Source: CAYUKK01 sp964445305
GTDB lineage: Bacteria; Acidobacteriota; Aminicenantia; Aminicenantales; UBA8522
Assembly: GCA_964445305.1 (NCBI GenBank)
Contig: CAYUKK010000089.1
Span: 1-22,204, forward strand
Length of the DNA: 22,204 nucleotides
Reading direction: 5' to 3'
The translations under genes and the position numbers were made by a program. Positions 6,652 through 13,770 of the stretch are shown piece by piece; position 1 is the stretch's first letter, and each line of letters starts with the position of its first letter. The notes under the pieces were generated by a model. It worked only from the letters and a program-made list of their open reading frames with translations, ran no database searches and was not told where the DNA came from.

Positions 6652-8967
6652 ATGAACATCACCATCAACGGTCGCCGGCTCGAAATCAGCGGCAAGAAAA
6701 CTGTCCTCGAGGTGGCCAGAGAAAGCGGAATTTATATTCCCTCGCTGTGCGATCATCCTGCTCTGATGCCTTTTGGCGGCTGCCGGCTCTGCCTGGTCGA
6801 GGTCAAGGGGCGGCGGGGTTATCCCCCGGCCTGCTCCACCTGGGTGGAGGAGGGGATGGAAGTCGTGACCGAGACGCCAGAACTCCAAGCCATGCGGCGT
6901 CAGACCCTCGAGCTCATCCTCTCCGAGCATCCCCATGCCTGCCTCATCTGCTCGGAGAAGAAGAATTGTGATGATTATAAATCGACCATCCGCAAGGTCG
7001 GCGAGGTTACCGGTTGTGTGCTCTGTCCGAACAACGGTCGCTGTGAGCTTCAGGAAGTAGTGGAAGCCCTGAAGCTGGACAGGGTCAACTTCCCCGCCCT
7101 CTACCGGGATTTTGAAGTTCGGCGGGAGGATCCCTTTTTTGACCGCAATTACAACCTCTGCATCCTCTGCGGGCGGTGCGTGCGCGTTTGTCAGGAAGTC
7201 AGGGGAGCCTCGGCCATTTCGTTTGTGTTTCGGGGCTCGCGGGCCATTATCGGCACGGCTTTTGACCGGCCGCTTATTGAATCGGGTTGCCAGTTCTGCG
7301 GCGCCTGTGTCGATGTTTGTCCCACCGGAGCGCTCACCGAGCGGGCTGTACGGGGAGAGCTTCTTCCGGACGAAGAGCGCCCAACAGTGTGCCCCCTTTG
7401 CAGCTTGGGCTGCGAGCTCACCCTGAGTTTGAGGGATGGCCGGATGATTCGTAGCGCGGCCGGAAATCGGGACTCCTTCAACCGAGGCCAGGTCTGCGTC
7501 AAGGGCCGTTTTCTGGTCCGCGATGTTATCTCCAGCTCGAAACGGATTCTCGTGCCTCTTGTCCGTCGCCACGGCCGCCTCGAGGAGGCGAGCTGGGAAG
7601 AAGCGCTCGATTTCGCCGCCGAAAAGCTCAAGGATTTGAAAGAGGATAAAATCGCTGTTGTCGGCTCGGCCCAGGTCTCCTTGGAGGACCTTTATGTTCT
7701 GAATAAGTTCTCTCACGATGTCCTCCAGACAAATAATTTTGCGTGTCTCGAGGCCAGTTCGCCCTTAGTCGTTTTTTGGACCACGCTCAAAGAATACGGC
7801 CTCGAACCTCCGCTCAATTTTGAGCTGAGTTCCCTGGCCAGAGCTCAGGTCATCCTGGTGGCGGGAGCTGACCTGGCTGTCTCCCATCCCATCATCTGGC
7901 TTGAAGTCTATCAGGCTCTCCGTAACGGGGGTAAGCTCATCCTCCTCGGCGAGCCAAAGGCCAGTTTAAAAAGATATGCCTCGTTCCATCTGATTCCAGA
8001 ATTCGGAAGGGAGTTCATTCTGATTGATTATCTTTCCCAGCAGCTGGTGGAGATGAGGACGAATAATCCTCTTCCCCGAGCCACTGGGTACGAAGAATGG
8101 CGAGAATCCTTAGCCCGAGGGACGCGGGCTTTTCCGGCGACAGGTCTTCCTGACCGGGCGACGATCGAAGGGGTGGTTCGGCTTCTTAGCCAGGGCCGCG
8201 AAACCTTCTTCCTTTGGGGGCCTTCCCTGAGCCGCACGCCAGCTTCGCACCACAGCCTCCGGTCTTTGTGGAACTTAGCCCAGCTCATAGGAGCGCGCCT
8301 CATTCCGCTTGCTTCTGAAATCAATGAGCGGGCTGGTCTTGAACTCCTGTTCCAGCCTCCAAAGCCCCTCCTATTCCTCGAAGAAATCTATGAGCGGGCC
8401 AAGACAGGCGCCTTCGGCGCTCTCTACCTTGCCGGTCCGCTGCCCGTCCTTCCCCCTTCCAGCGCGGATTTTCTCGTCCTCCAGGACTGCTACATGAATG
8501 ACCACGTCCGGTGGGCTGATGTCGTGTTTCCGGCCACAACCTTTGCCGAGACGGAAGGTGTCTTCGTCAACGGCGAGGGAAGAATCGAGAGGTTCAAGAA
8601 AGCTCTCGACCCCCCTGGGGAAGCTCGGCCCGATTGGTGGATTGTTTCCAGCCTGGCGAAGCGACTCGGGGCGAAAAACTTTGAGTTCCAGAATTCTTCA
8701 GCTATCATTGAGGAAATCAGTCGGCTCAGGCCAGGGTTTGAACCGCTTTCACGGCAGTTTTCCAAGAGGGGAAAAGCCAGCTTTATGGCCGAGTCCAGAA
8801 GCAACCCCGAGATTTTCTTGAGCCGAGACCCCATTCCACTAGCCAGCGGTGACCCGAAAGCGATGACAATGGCTGGTCTGTGGGCAGAAAGGGACCGTTA
8901 CAGGAGCTTGAACTTGCTCGAGGAGAGCCGGGGGCTTCGCCGGCTGAGAGATGTGGGAGAGAAATAA
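6652..8967 (+). CDS. nuoG: NuoG-like iron-sulfur subunit with MopB-type domain
   Basis: This 771-residue protein begins with a [2Fe-2S] domain (Cys33, 44, 47, 61) and a His-Cys cluster region (H93-x3-C97-x2-C100-x5-C106). An additional C122-x2-C125-x5-C131 precedes ELQ. A 2x[4Fe-4S] ferredoxin has Cys170/173/176/180 and Cys213/216/219/223. Next comes a molybdopterin-oxidoreductase-like region with a [4Fe-4S] site at Cys247/250/254/282. The rest, about residues 290-720, resembles the MopB fold, but the catalytic Cys/Sec segment of formate dehydrogenases reads TNNFACLEASSP and lacks the Cys/Sec and following His. It probably works as an electron conduit, as in complex I NuoG, not as formate dehydrogenase. 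AAGG (6642-6645) provides the ribosome site. Its TAA overlaps the next ATG by one base. Confidence 0.88.
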   Translation: MNITINGRRLEISGKKTVLEVARESGIYIPSLCDHPALMPFGGCRLCLVEVKGRRGYPPACSTWVEEGMEVVTETPELQAMRRQTLELILSEHPHACLICSEKKNCDDYKSTIRKVGEVTGCVLCPNNGRCELQEVVEALKLDRVNFPALYRDFEVRREDPFFDRNYNLCILCGRCVRVCQEVRGASAISFVFRGSRAIIGTAFDRPLIESGCQFCGACVDVCPTGALTERAVRGELLPDEERPTVCPLCSLGCELTLSLRDGRMIRSAAGNRDSFNRGQVCVKGRFLVRDVISSSKRILVPLVRRHGRLEEASWEEALDFAAEKLKDLKEDKIAVVGSAQVSLEDLYVLNKFSHDVLQTNNFACLEASSPLVVFWTTLKEYGLEPPLNFELSSLARAQVILVAGADLAVSHPIIWLEVYQALRNGGKLILLGEPKASLKRYASFHLIPEFGREFILIDYLSQQLVEMRTNNPLPRATGYEEWRESLARGTRAFPATGLPDRATIEGVVRLLSQGRETFFLWGPSLSRTPASHHSLRSLWNLAQLIGARLIPLASEINERAGLELLFQPPKPLLFLEEIYERAKTGAFGALYLAGPLPVLPPSSADFLVLQDCYMNDHVRWADVVFPATTFAETEGVFVNGEGRIERFKKALDPPGEARPDWWIVSSLAKRLGAKNFEFQNSSAIIEEISRLRPGFEPLSRQFSKRGKASFMAESRSNPEIFLSRDPIPLASGDPKAMTMAGLWAERDRYRSLNLLEESRGLRRLRDVGEK

Positions 8968-9800
8968 TGGCCAAGATCCTTCGCCGAGAACGTCTCGTTC
9001 CCAACATCCATCTTCTCGAGGTCGAGGCGCCCGAAGTCGCCCGCAAAAGCCAGCCCGGTCAATTTGTCATCCTCATGCCCGACGAGAGGGGGGAGAGGAT
9101 TCCGCTGACCATCGCGGATTGGGATGAGAGCCGCGGTTCCGTGACCTCGGTGTTCATGATTGTCGGCACCTCGACTCAGAAGCTTTCCCTTCTCCAGGCT
9201 GGAGACGAAATTCCCGTGTTTGTCGGTCCTCTCGGCCGACCTTCCGAGATCAAGAACTTCGGCACTGTCCTCTGCGCCGGGGGGTGTTTTGGCATTGCCG
9301 CTATCCATCCCCTCGTTCGAGCGCTCAAGAGGGCAGGAAACCGCGTTATCGCGCTCCTCGATGTTAAAGCGAGCTATCTCCTTTACTGGGAGGACAAGAT
9401 CAAGAGATGGAGCGATGAAGTGCATATTTCTTCCCGGGATAACGCCTTTGATTGCCAGGATTATGTCCCCAAGAAGCTTCGGCTTCTTCTCGAAACAGAA
9501 AAGAAGATAGACCGTATCGTGGCTATCGGTTGCACCTATCTGATGTATGCTTGCTCCGAGGCGACCCGGCCGGTCGGGATAAAGACCATCGTCAGCCTCA
9601 ACCCAATCATGGTTGACGGAACGGGCATGTGCGGTGCCTGCCGGTTGACGGATGGAGGCAAGACGAAGTTTGCGTGCGTCGACGGCCCGGATTTTGACGG
9701 CCACACCGTCGACTGGCAAGAGCTTTTTCGGCGGCGCAAGTCCTATTTCGAGGATGAAATCCGGTCGCTCTGGGCTTGGGAGAAAGACCGGTTTGACTGA
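8967..9800 (+). CDS. NfnA-like FAD/[2Fe-2S] flavoprotein
   Basis: This 277-residue protein belongs to the ferredoxin-NADP reductase family in the form seen as NfnA, SudB or PyrK-like subunits. It has the FAD-binding motif RIPLTIAD, a nucleotide-domain loop GGCFGIA, the typical VSLNPIMVDGTGMCGACR block holding [2Fe-2S] Cys ligands, and FACVDGPDFDGH near the end. In canonical NfnA a TDDGSxG-type segment helps bind NAD; here it reads ISSRDNAFD, and GGGVGIAP is GGCFGIAA. FAD and cluster binding look intact while NAD binding may be weakened. The ATG at 8967 shares its A with the preceding TAA, a classic translational coupling; the frame is open further upstream but adds nothing conserved. A 177-base gap with a large hairpin separates it from its NfnB-like partner, although such pairs are usually adjacent. 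Confidence 0.88.
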   Translation: MAKILRRERLVPNIHLLEVEAPEVARKSQPGQFVILMPDERGERIPLTIADWDESRGSVTSVFMIVGTSTQKLSLLQAGDEIPVFVGPLGRPSEIKNFGTVLCAGGCFGIAAIHPLVRALKRAGNRVIALLDVKASYLLYWEDKIKRWSDEVHISSRDNAFDCQDYVPKKLRLLLETEKKIDRIVAIGCTYLMYACSEATRPVGIKTIVSLNPIMVDGTGMCGACRLTDGGKTKFACVDGPDFDGHTVDWQELFRRRKSYFEDEIRSLWAWEKDRFD

Positions 9801-9831
9801 AGATGGTAGAGGGAAAAATAGATGCGATGCC

Positions 9832-9913
9832 GATGCTGCCCTCAGCCCCCGCACCCCGGGGAACCAGTCCCGTCGGTCCACCCTTCCGCTACGGGGGCTT
9901 CAAGGGTAGCATC
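9832..9913. repeat. Large palindromic repeat, copy 2, between nfnA-like and nfnB-like genes
   Basis: GATGCTGCCCT (9832-9842) pairs with AGGGTAGCATC (9903-9913) with one G-T wobble, and AGCCCCCG (9844-9851) pairs with CGGGGGCT (9892-9899). This makes a 19-pair stem with a small internal loop. The 40-base tip contains CCCCGGGG (9854-9861) and the core CCCGTCGGTCC. Positions 9840-9879 match the region at 222-262. No T-run follows, so it is not a standard terminator. It may be a REP- or MITE-like element; in the transcript it could stabilise or attenuate the nfnA-nfnB message. Confidence 0.65.
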
Positions 9914-9966
9914 AGCCTCGCCTGAAAGGTCGCCTCGTTTGGTGGATTAATGTCAAATAGTCAGGA

Positions 9967-9972
9967 TAGAAT
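9967..9972 (+). promoter_or_regulatory. Possible -10 box for leaderless nfnB-like gene
   Basis: TAGAAT lies five bases before the ATG at 9978. No good -35 box is present and the ribosome site is poor (AGGA at 9963-9966, 11 bases away). The spacing suits leaderless transcription that begins at or next to the ATG. This is weak evidence based on a short motif. Confidence 0.25.
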
Positions 9973-9977
9973 GAAAA

Positions 9978-11480
9978 ATGAGTGAGAAACAGGAGCTTTC
10001 GCCCGAGGTCAAGGCCAAGCTCAAAGCCGAATACGAGCGGGAATGGCGGAAGGAATTGCGGAAAGCCATTCCTGCGAAGGAAAGGATGAAAATTCCGCGC
10101 CAGAAGATGCCGGAGAGAGAGCCCGAAGAGAGGAATAAGGATTTTGGCGAGGTCAACCTTGGACTGGAAGCAGAAGCGGCGCGCCGGGAAGCCCAGCGGT
10201 GCCTGGATTGTCCTAACCCCTCCTGTGTCGTTGGCTGCCCGGTGGCTATCGACATTCCCACCTTTGTCAAGCTCATCGAAAAAGGCGAGTTCGCGGCGAG
10301 CCTTCGCACCATCAAGGAGACGAACAGCCTGCCTGCCATTTGCGGCCGCGTCTGTCCCCAGGAAACGCAGTGCGAGGCAGTTTGCAACCTGAAGAAAGCT
10401 ACGGGTGTCCCCGTGGCCATTGGCAACTTGGAGCGGTTTGTCTCGGATGTGGAACGCCTCGCCGGCGAGGTATTCGTGCCCAAGATTCCGCCGCCCACAG
10501 GGAAGAAGGTCGCGGTCATCGGAGCAGGACCGGCCGGCCTGACTGTTGCCGGTGAGCTTGCCAAAAAAGGGCATAAGGTCACTATTTTTGAGGCCCTTCA
10601 TGTGGCCGGAGGTGTCCTCGTCTATGGCATCCCCGAGTTCCGGTTGCCCAAGAGCATTCTCAGGGCCGAAGTCGAGTATCTGGAGAAGCTGGGTGTGGAG
10701 TTGAGGATGAACTTCGTTGTCGGGAAGACAGCCACGCTTAACGACCTCAAGCAAGACGGCTACGAAGCCTTTTTCATCGGCACGGGGGCAGGCCTTCCCA
10801 ACTTCATGCGTATCCCCGGGGAAAACCTCGTCGGTGTCTATTCGGCCAATGAATACTTGACCCGGGTGAACCTGATGCGAGCCTACGATTTTCCAACCTA
10901 CGACACGCCAGTCCTTCGAGGCAGGCGCGTGGCTGTTATCGGGGGTGGCAACGTGGCCATGGATTCCGTGCGCACAGCCAAGCGCCTGGGCGCTGAACTG
11001 GCGGCCATCATCTACCGGCGGTCCCGTCTGGAAATGCCAGCCCGGGAGGAAGAGGTCAAGCACGCCGAGGAAGAGGGAATCGAATTTCACTTCCTGACGA
11101 CACCCACCCGGTACATCGGGGACGAACAAGGCCGAGTCAAAGCCATGGAGTGTCTGCGCATGGAGTTAGGGGAGCCAGATTCTTCTGGCCGGCGTCGGCC
11201 GGTGCCCATTGAGGGGTCGGAATTTATCACGGAAGTGGACATGGTCGTCGTGGCCATCGGTCAGAGTCCCAATCCATTGATGGCCCAAACCACGCCCGAC
11301 CTCAAGGTCGGAAAATGGGGAAACCTCGAAGTCGACTGGACAACCATGGCCACCAGCATCCCTGGCGTTTATGCGGGAGGGGATATCGTCCGCGGCGGGG
11401 CGACGGTAATCCTGGCCATGGGCGACGGCCGTCTGGCCGCATCGCACATCGACAGATACCTGAAGAAGGAAAAGAATTAA
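9978..11480 (+). CDS. gltD: NfnB/GltD-like NADPH oxidoreductase
   Basis: This 500-residue protein belongs to the family of the glutamate synthase small subunit, NfnB and SudA. After a long charged, Lys/Glu-rich extension (about residues 1-55) come the two [4Fe-4S] Cys sets (CLDCPNPSCVVGCP, and CGRVCP with CEAVC). The FAD-binding site follows (VIGAGPAGLTVAGELAKKGH and YGIPEFRLPK). The NADPH site has GGGNVAMDSVRTAKRLG and YRRSRLEMPAR, where the Arg residues fit the 2'-phosphate. A final FAD motif ends in GVYAGGDIVRGG. No glutamate synthase large subunit is nearby, so a role in an Nfn- or Stn-like transhydrogenase complex is more likely than glutamate synthesis. ATG 9971 runs into a stop after four codons, so ATG 9978 is the start. 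Forty-two bases separate it from the CoA-transferase gene. Confidence 0.9.
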   Translation: MSEKQELSPEVKAKLKAEYEREWRKELRKAIPAKERMKIPRQKMPEREPEERNKDFGEVNLGLEAEAARREAQRCLDCPNPSCVVGCPVAIDIPTFVKLIEKGEFAASLRTIKETNSLPAICGRVCPQETQCEAVCNLKKATGVPVAIGNLERFVSDVERLAGEVFVPKIPPPTGKKVAVIGAGPAGLTVAGELAKKGHKVTIFEALHVAGGVLVYGIPEFRLPKSILRAEVEYLEKLGVELRMNFVVGKTATLNDLKQDGYEAFFIGTGAGLPNFMRIPGENLVGVYSANEYLTRVNLMRAYDFPTYDTPVLRGRRVAVIGGGNVAMDSVRTAKRLGAELAAIIYRRSRLEMPAREEEVKHAEEEGIEFHFLTTPTRYIGDEQGRVKAMECLRMELGEPDSSGRRRPVPIEGSEFITEVDMVVVAIGQSPNPLMAQTTPDLKVGKWGNLEVDWTTMATSIPGVYAGGDIVRGGATVILAMGDGRLAASHIDRYLKKEKN

Positions 11481-11510
11481 AATAAGGAAGAGACGAATGG
11501 CGAACCCAAT

Positions 11511-11525
11511 GGGAGGATGGCTATG
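11511..11525 (+). promoter_or_regulatory. Ribosome binding site that decides the CoA-transferase start
   Basis: GGGAGG (11511-11516) abuts the ATG at 11517, which is too close for initiation, but is six bases before the ATG at 11523. The second ATG is therefore the likely start. Confidence 0.6.
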
Positions 11526-12821
11526 AGCTGGGTGGACGATTATAAAAAAAAGCTCGCGAGCGCTGAGGAAGCGGTTTCGGTGGTCAAGAGCGGCGACCGT
11601 GTCTATATCAGCGGCAATGCCGCCACCCCTTACGTCCTCATGAATGCCCTGGCGGCTCGAAAGGATGAGCTGAAGGATGTGGAGCTCGTCCATGTCCTTC
11701 TGCTCGGTGAGGACCCACTTTCTAAACCCGAAATGGAGGGTCATTTTCGGCACAACTCACTTTTTGTCGGGCCGGCTGACCGCAAAGCGATCAACGAGGG
11801 GCGAGCGGATTACGTGCCCATTTTTCTCCACCAGATCCCGCTTCTTTTCCTATCGGGGCAGATGCCGCTCGATGTGGCCATGCTCCATGTTTCGCCGCCC
11901 GACGAGCACGGCTTCATGAGCCTGGGCGTCGAGGTGCTCGCCTCCAAGGCGGCGGCCGAAAAGGCCAAGATCGTCATCGCCCAGGTCAACGACAAAATGC
12001 CCCGCGTCCTCGGCGATTCTTTCCTTCACGTCTCCCGCTTCCACAAAATCGTCGAAATCTCCGAGCCATTGCCAGAGCTCGAGAAGAAGCCGTTCAGCGA
12101 GGTCGAGAGGATGATCGGCAAGCACATCGCGGATTTGATTGAGGACGGCTCCACGCTCCAGCTCGGGATTGGCGGCATACCCGACGCCGTCCTGGCCGCG
12201 CTCAGCAACCGGCGGGATTTGGGCATCCACACTGAGATGGTCTCGGACGGAGTCATGGAAGCCATCGAGGCGGGGATTATCACCGGCGCCCGGAAAACTT
12301 TTCACCCTTATAAGGTCGTCATCACCTTTGCTCTGGGGAGCGCGCGGCTTTACGATTTCATTGACAATAACCCGATTTTCGAGGCGCATCCTACCGACTA
12401 TGTCAACCATCCTTTTAACGTGGCCCGCAACGACAACATGGTTGCCATCAACTCGGCCATCGAGGTCGACATCACCGGACAGGTATGCTCCGACTCGATC
12501 GGCACCTATATTTATAGCGGGTTCGGCGGCCAGGTCGATTTTATCCGCGGGGCAGCCCACTCCAAAGGCGGGAAGCCAATCATAGCCCTGCCTTCGACAG
12601 CCAAGGATGGGGAGATGTCGCGCATCGTCCCCTTTCTTAAAAAGGGCGCGGGAGTCGTTACGACGAGAGGCGACGTCAGGTATGTTGTAACCGAGTACGG
12701 GGTAGCTTATCTTTTTGGCAAAAACCTCCAGGAGCGGACCAAGGCACTGATCAATATCGCCCATCCCAAATTCCGGCCTGACCTCATTCGTGAAGCGAAA
12801 GCCCGGAATCTGCTAAGATAG
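11523..12821 (+). CDS. Acetyl-CoA hydrolase/4-hydroxybutyrate CoA-transferase family
   Basis: This 432-residue enzyme of the acetyl-CoA hydrolase/transferase family moves CoA between acyl-CoA and a free carboxylic acid through a glutamyl-CoA thioester. The expected catalytic Glu is in HTEMVSDG and is residue 238 when counted from this start, the number I recall for 4-hydroxybutyrate CoA-transferase of Clostridium aminobutyricum. Other family blocks are ISGNAATP, MLHVSPPDEHGF, LQLGIGGIPDAV, YSGFGGQVDFIRGA and VTEYGVAYLFGK. Possible substrates are acetate, butyrate, propionate or 4-hydroxybutyrate; the sequence alone does not decide. It is cytoplasmic and lies downstream of the redox genes on the same strand, consistent with a fermentative pathway ending in CoA transfer to acetate. 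RNase HIII follows after 16 bases. Confidence 0.9.
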   Translation: MSWVDDYKKKLASAEEAVSVVKSGDRVYISGNAATPYVLMNALAARKDELKDVELVHVLLLGEDPLSKPEMEGHFRHNSLFVGPADRKAINEGRADYVPIFLHQIPLLFLSGQMPLDVAMLHVSPPDEHGFMSLGVEVLASKAAAEKAKIVIAQVNDKMPRVLGDSFLHVSRFHKIVEISEPLPELEKKPFSEVERMIGKHIADLIEDGSTLQLGIGGIPDAVLAALSNRRDLGIHTEMVSDGVMEAIEAGIITGARKTFHPYKVVITFALGSARLYDFIDNNPIFEAHPTDYVNHPFNVARNDNMVAINSAIEVDITGQVCSDSIGTYIYSGFGGQVDFIRGAAHSKGGKPIIALPSTAKDGEMSRIVPFLKKGAGVVTTRGDVRYVVTEYGVAYLFGKNLQERTKALINIAHPKFRPDLIREAKARNLLR

Positions 12822-12837
12822 GAGCCCGGGCCAGCCG

Positions 12838-13500
12838 ATGGAGCAAGCCGAGCTTTTTCCGCCTGAAAAAGCCCGCATCGGCACGGATGAATCGGGAAAA
12901 GGGGACTACTTTGGCCCGCTGGTCATCGCTGGCGTCTTCCTCCCCGACGAACAGGAGCCTGTGCTGCGGGAGCTGGGAGTCAAAGACAGTAAGACGTTCT
13001 CAGACTGCCGCGTCCGGGAATTGGCTGAAGTCATCAAGAAGGGCTATAAGTATTCTATCGTGGCCATAGGCCCGGAGAGATACAACCAGCTCTACGCTAA
13101 CCTCCGCAACCTCAACCGCATTCTGGCCTGGGGGCATTCCCGCGTCATCGAGAACATCCTTGGCGAAGTGGCCTGCCAGAGGGCGATCACCGACCAGTTC
13201 GGCGATAAGGCCTATGTCTTGAATGCTTTAATGAAAAAGGGCAAGCGGATAGAGCTTGTCCAAAAGCCCAAGGGGGAAGAGGACATGGCCGTGGCCGCCG
13301 CCTCGATCCTGGCACGGGCTGAATTCCTCAAGCGTCTTCATTTCCTCTCCCGGGATGTTGGCATCGACTTGCCCAAGGGAAGCTCGCCGCTGGTGGAGGA
13401 GGCGGCCCTTAAGCTCGTGAAAGAGCACGGCGTCGAAATCCTTGACCGGCTAACTAAAAAGCATTTTAAAATCACCGAAAGAATTCTTTCTGTCCTCTAG
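12838..13500 (+). CDS. rnhC: Ribonuclease HIII, short form
   Basis: RNase HIII cleaves the RNA strand of RNA-DNA hybrids during replication and repair. The signature DESGKGDYFGPLV (residues 17-29) separates HIII from HII. The likely catalytic set is Asp17, Glu18, Asp119 and Glu162 (in ILARAEFL). The protein is only 220 residues. Typical RNase HIII has about 300, because an N-terminal TBP-like substrate-binding domain precedes the catalytic core. Here the signature starts at residue 17, so that domain is missing, and the upstream sequence is the preceding CoA-transferase gene, so it has not been missed. AGGAG (12820-12824) lies 13 bases before the ATG, a long spacing. It is probably transcribed with the CoA-transferase gene but is functionally unrelated to it. 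Confidence 0.9.
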   Translation: MEQAELFPPEKARIGTDESGKGDYFGPLVIAGVFLPDEQEPVLRELGVKDSKTFSDCRVRELAEVIKKGYKYSIVAIGPERYNQLYANLRNLNRILAWGHSRVIENILGEVACQRAITDQFGDKAYVLNALMKKGKRIELVQKPKGEEDMAVAAASILARAEFLKRLHFLSRDVGIDLPKGSSPLVEEAALKLVKEHGVEILDRLTKKHFKITERILSVL

Positions 13501-13744
13501 ACTCTTACCCGTCTGCATAAGACCCAATTTTATGCCCATCTCTCGACCCGAAATCTCGCTCGATTTGCTCCCCTCTCCTATGAACTTCCCACCAATATCC
13601 TACGCCCTGTTGTCCTTCCCCCTCCGCTCCGTGGGCATCATCGTGGTCTAACCGCCGTCTGTGGAGTGATTGTTGATCGCGTTGGTCATGATTCTTCGGC
13701 CAGAGGATGAAAAAAAGGAAAAGGTGAGCTGATCCAAATTTATG
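13501..13744. other. Intergenic region upstream of the alanyl-tRNA editing gene
   Basis: This pyrimidine-rich stretch contains only a small AT-rich hairpin (GCATAA 13515-13520 with TTATGC 13530-13535), too weak for a terminator. No gene, RNA or repeat copy is recognisable. It ends at a TATAAT box. Confidence 0.4.
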
Positions 13745-13750
13745 TATAAT
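13745..13750 (+). promoter_or_regulatory. -10 box of the alanyl-tRNA editing gene
   Basis: A perfect TATAAT is present; the -35 region (AGGTGA at 13722-13727 with a 17-base spacer) is poor. Transcription would start near 13757, after the GTG at 13753, so the ATG at 13771 with GAGAGG (13761-13766) four bases upstream is the sensible start. Confidence 0.45.
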
Positions 13751-13770
13751 AGGTGGGGGAGAGAGGTTCA

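Noticed and set aside
6652..8967. Formate dehydrogenase alpha subunit
   Set aside because: The domain order fits, but the active-site Cys/Sec and His are absent and the neighbours are Nfn-type proteins.
9832..9913. Intrinsic terminator after the NfnA-like gene
   Set aside because: The stem is strong but no T-run follows on either strand, and a related sequence occurs elsewhere outside any operon end.
9978..11480. Glutamate synthase small subunit working in glutamate synthesis
   Set aside because: No large glutamate synthase subunit is nearby, and the adjacent NfnA-like and NuoEFG-like genes give a better explanation.
13515..13535. Terminator after RNase HIII
   Set aside because: Only six AT-rich pairs with a nine-base loop and no T-run.
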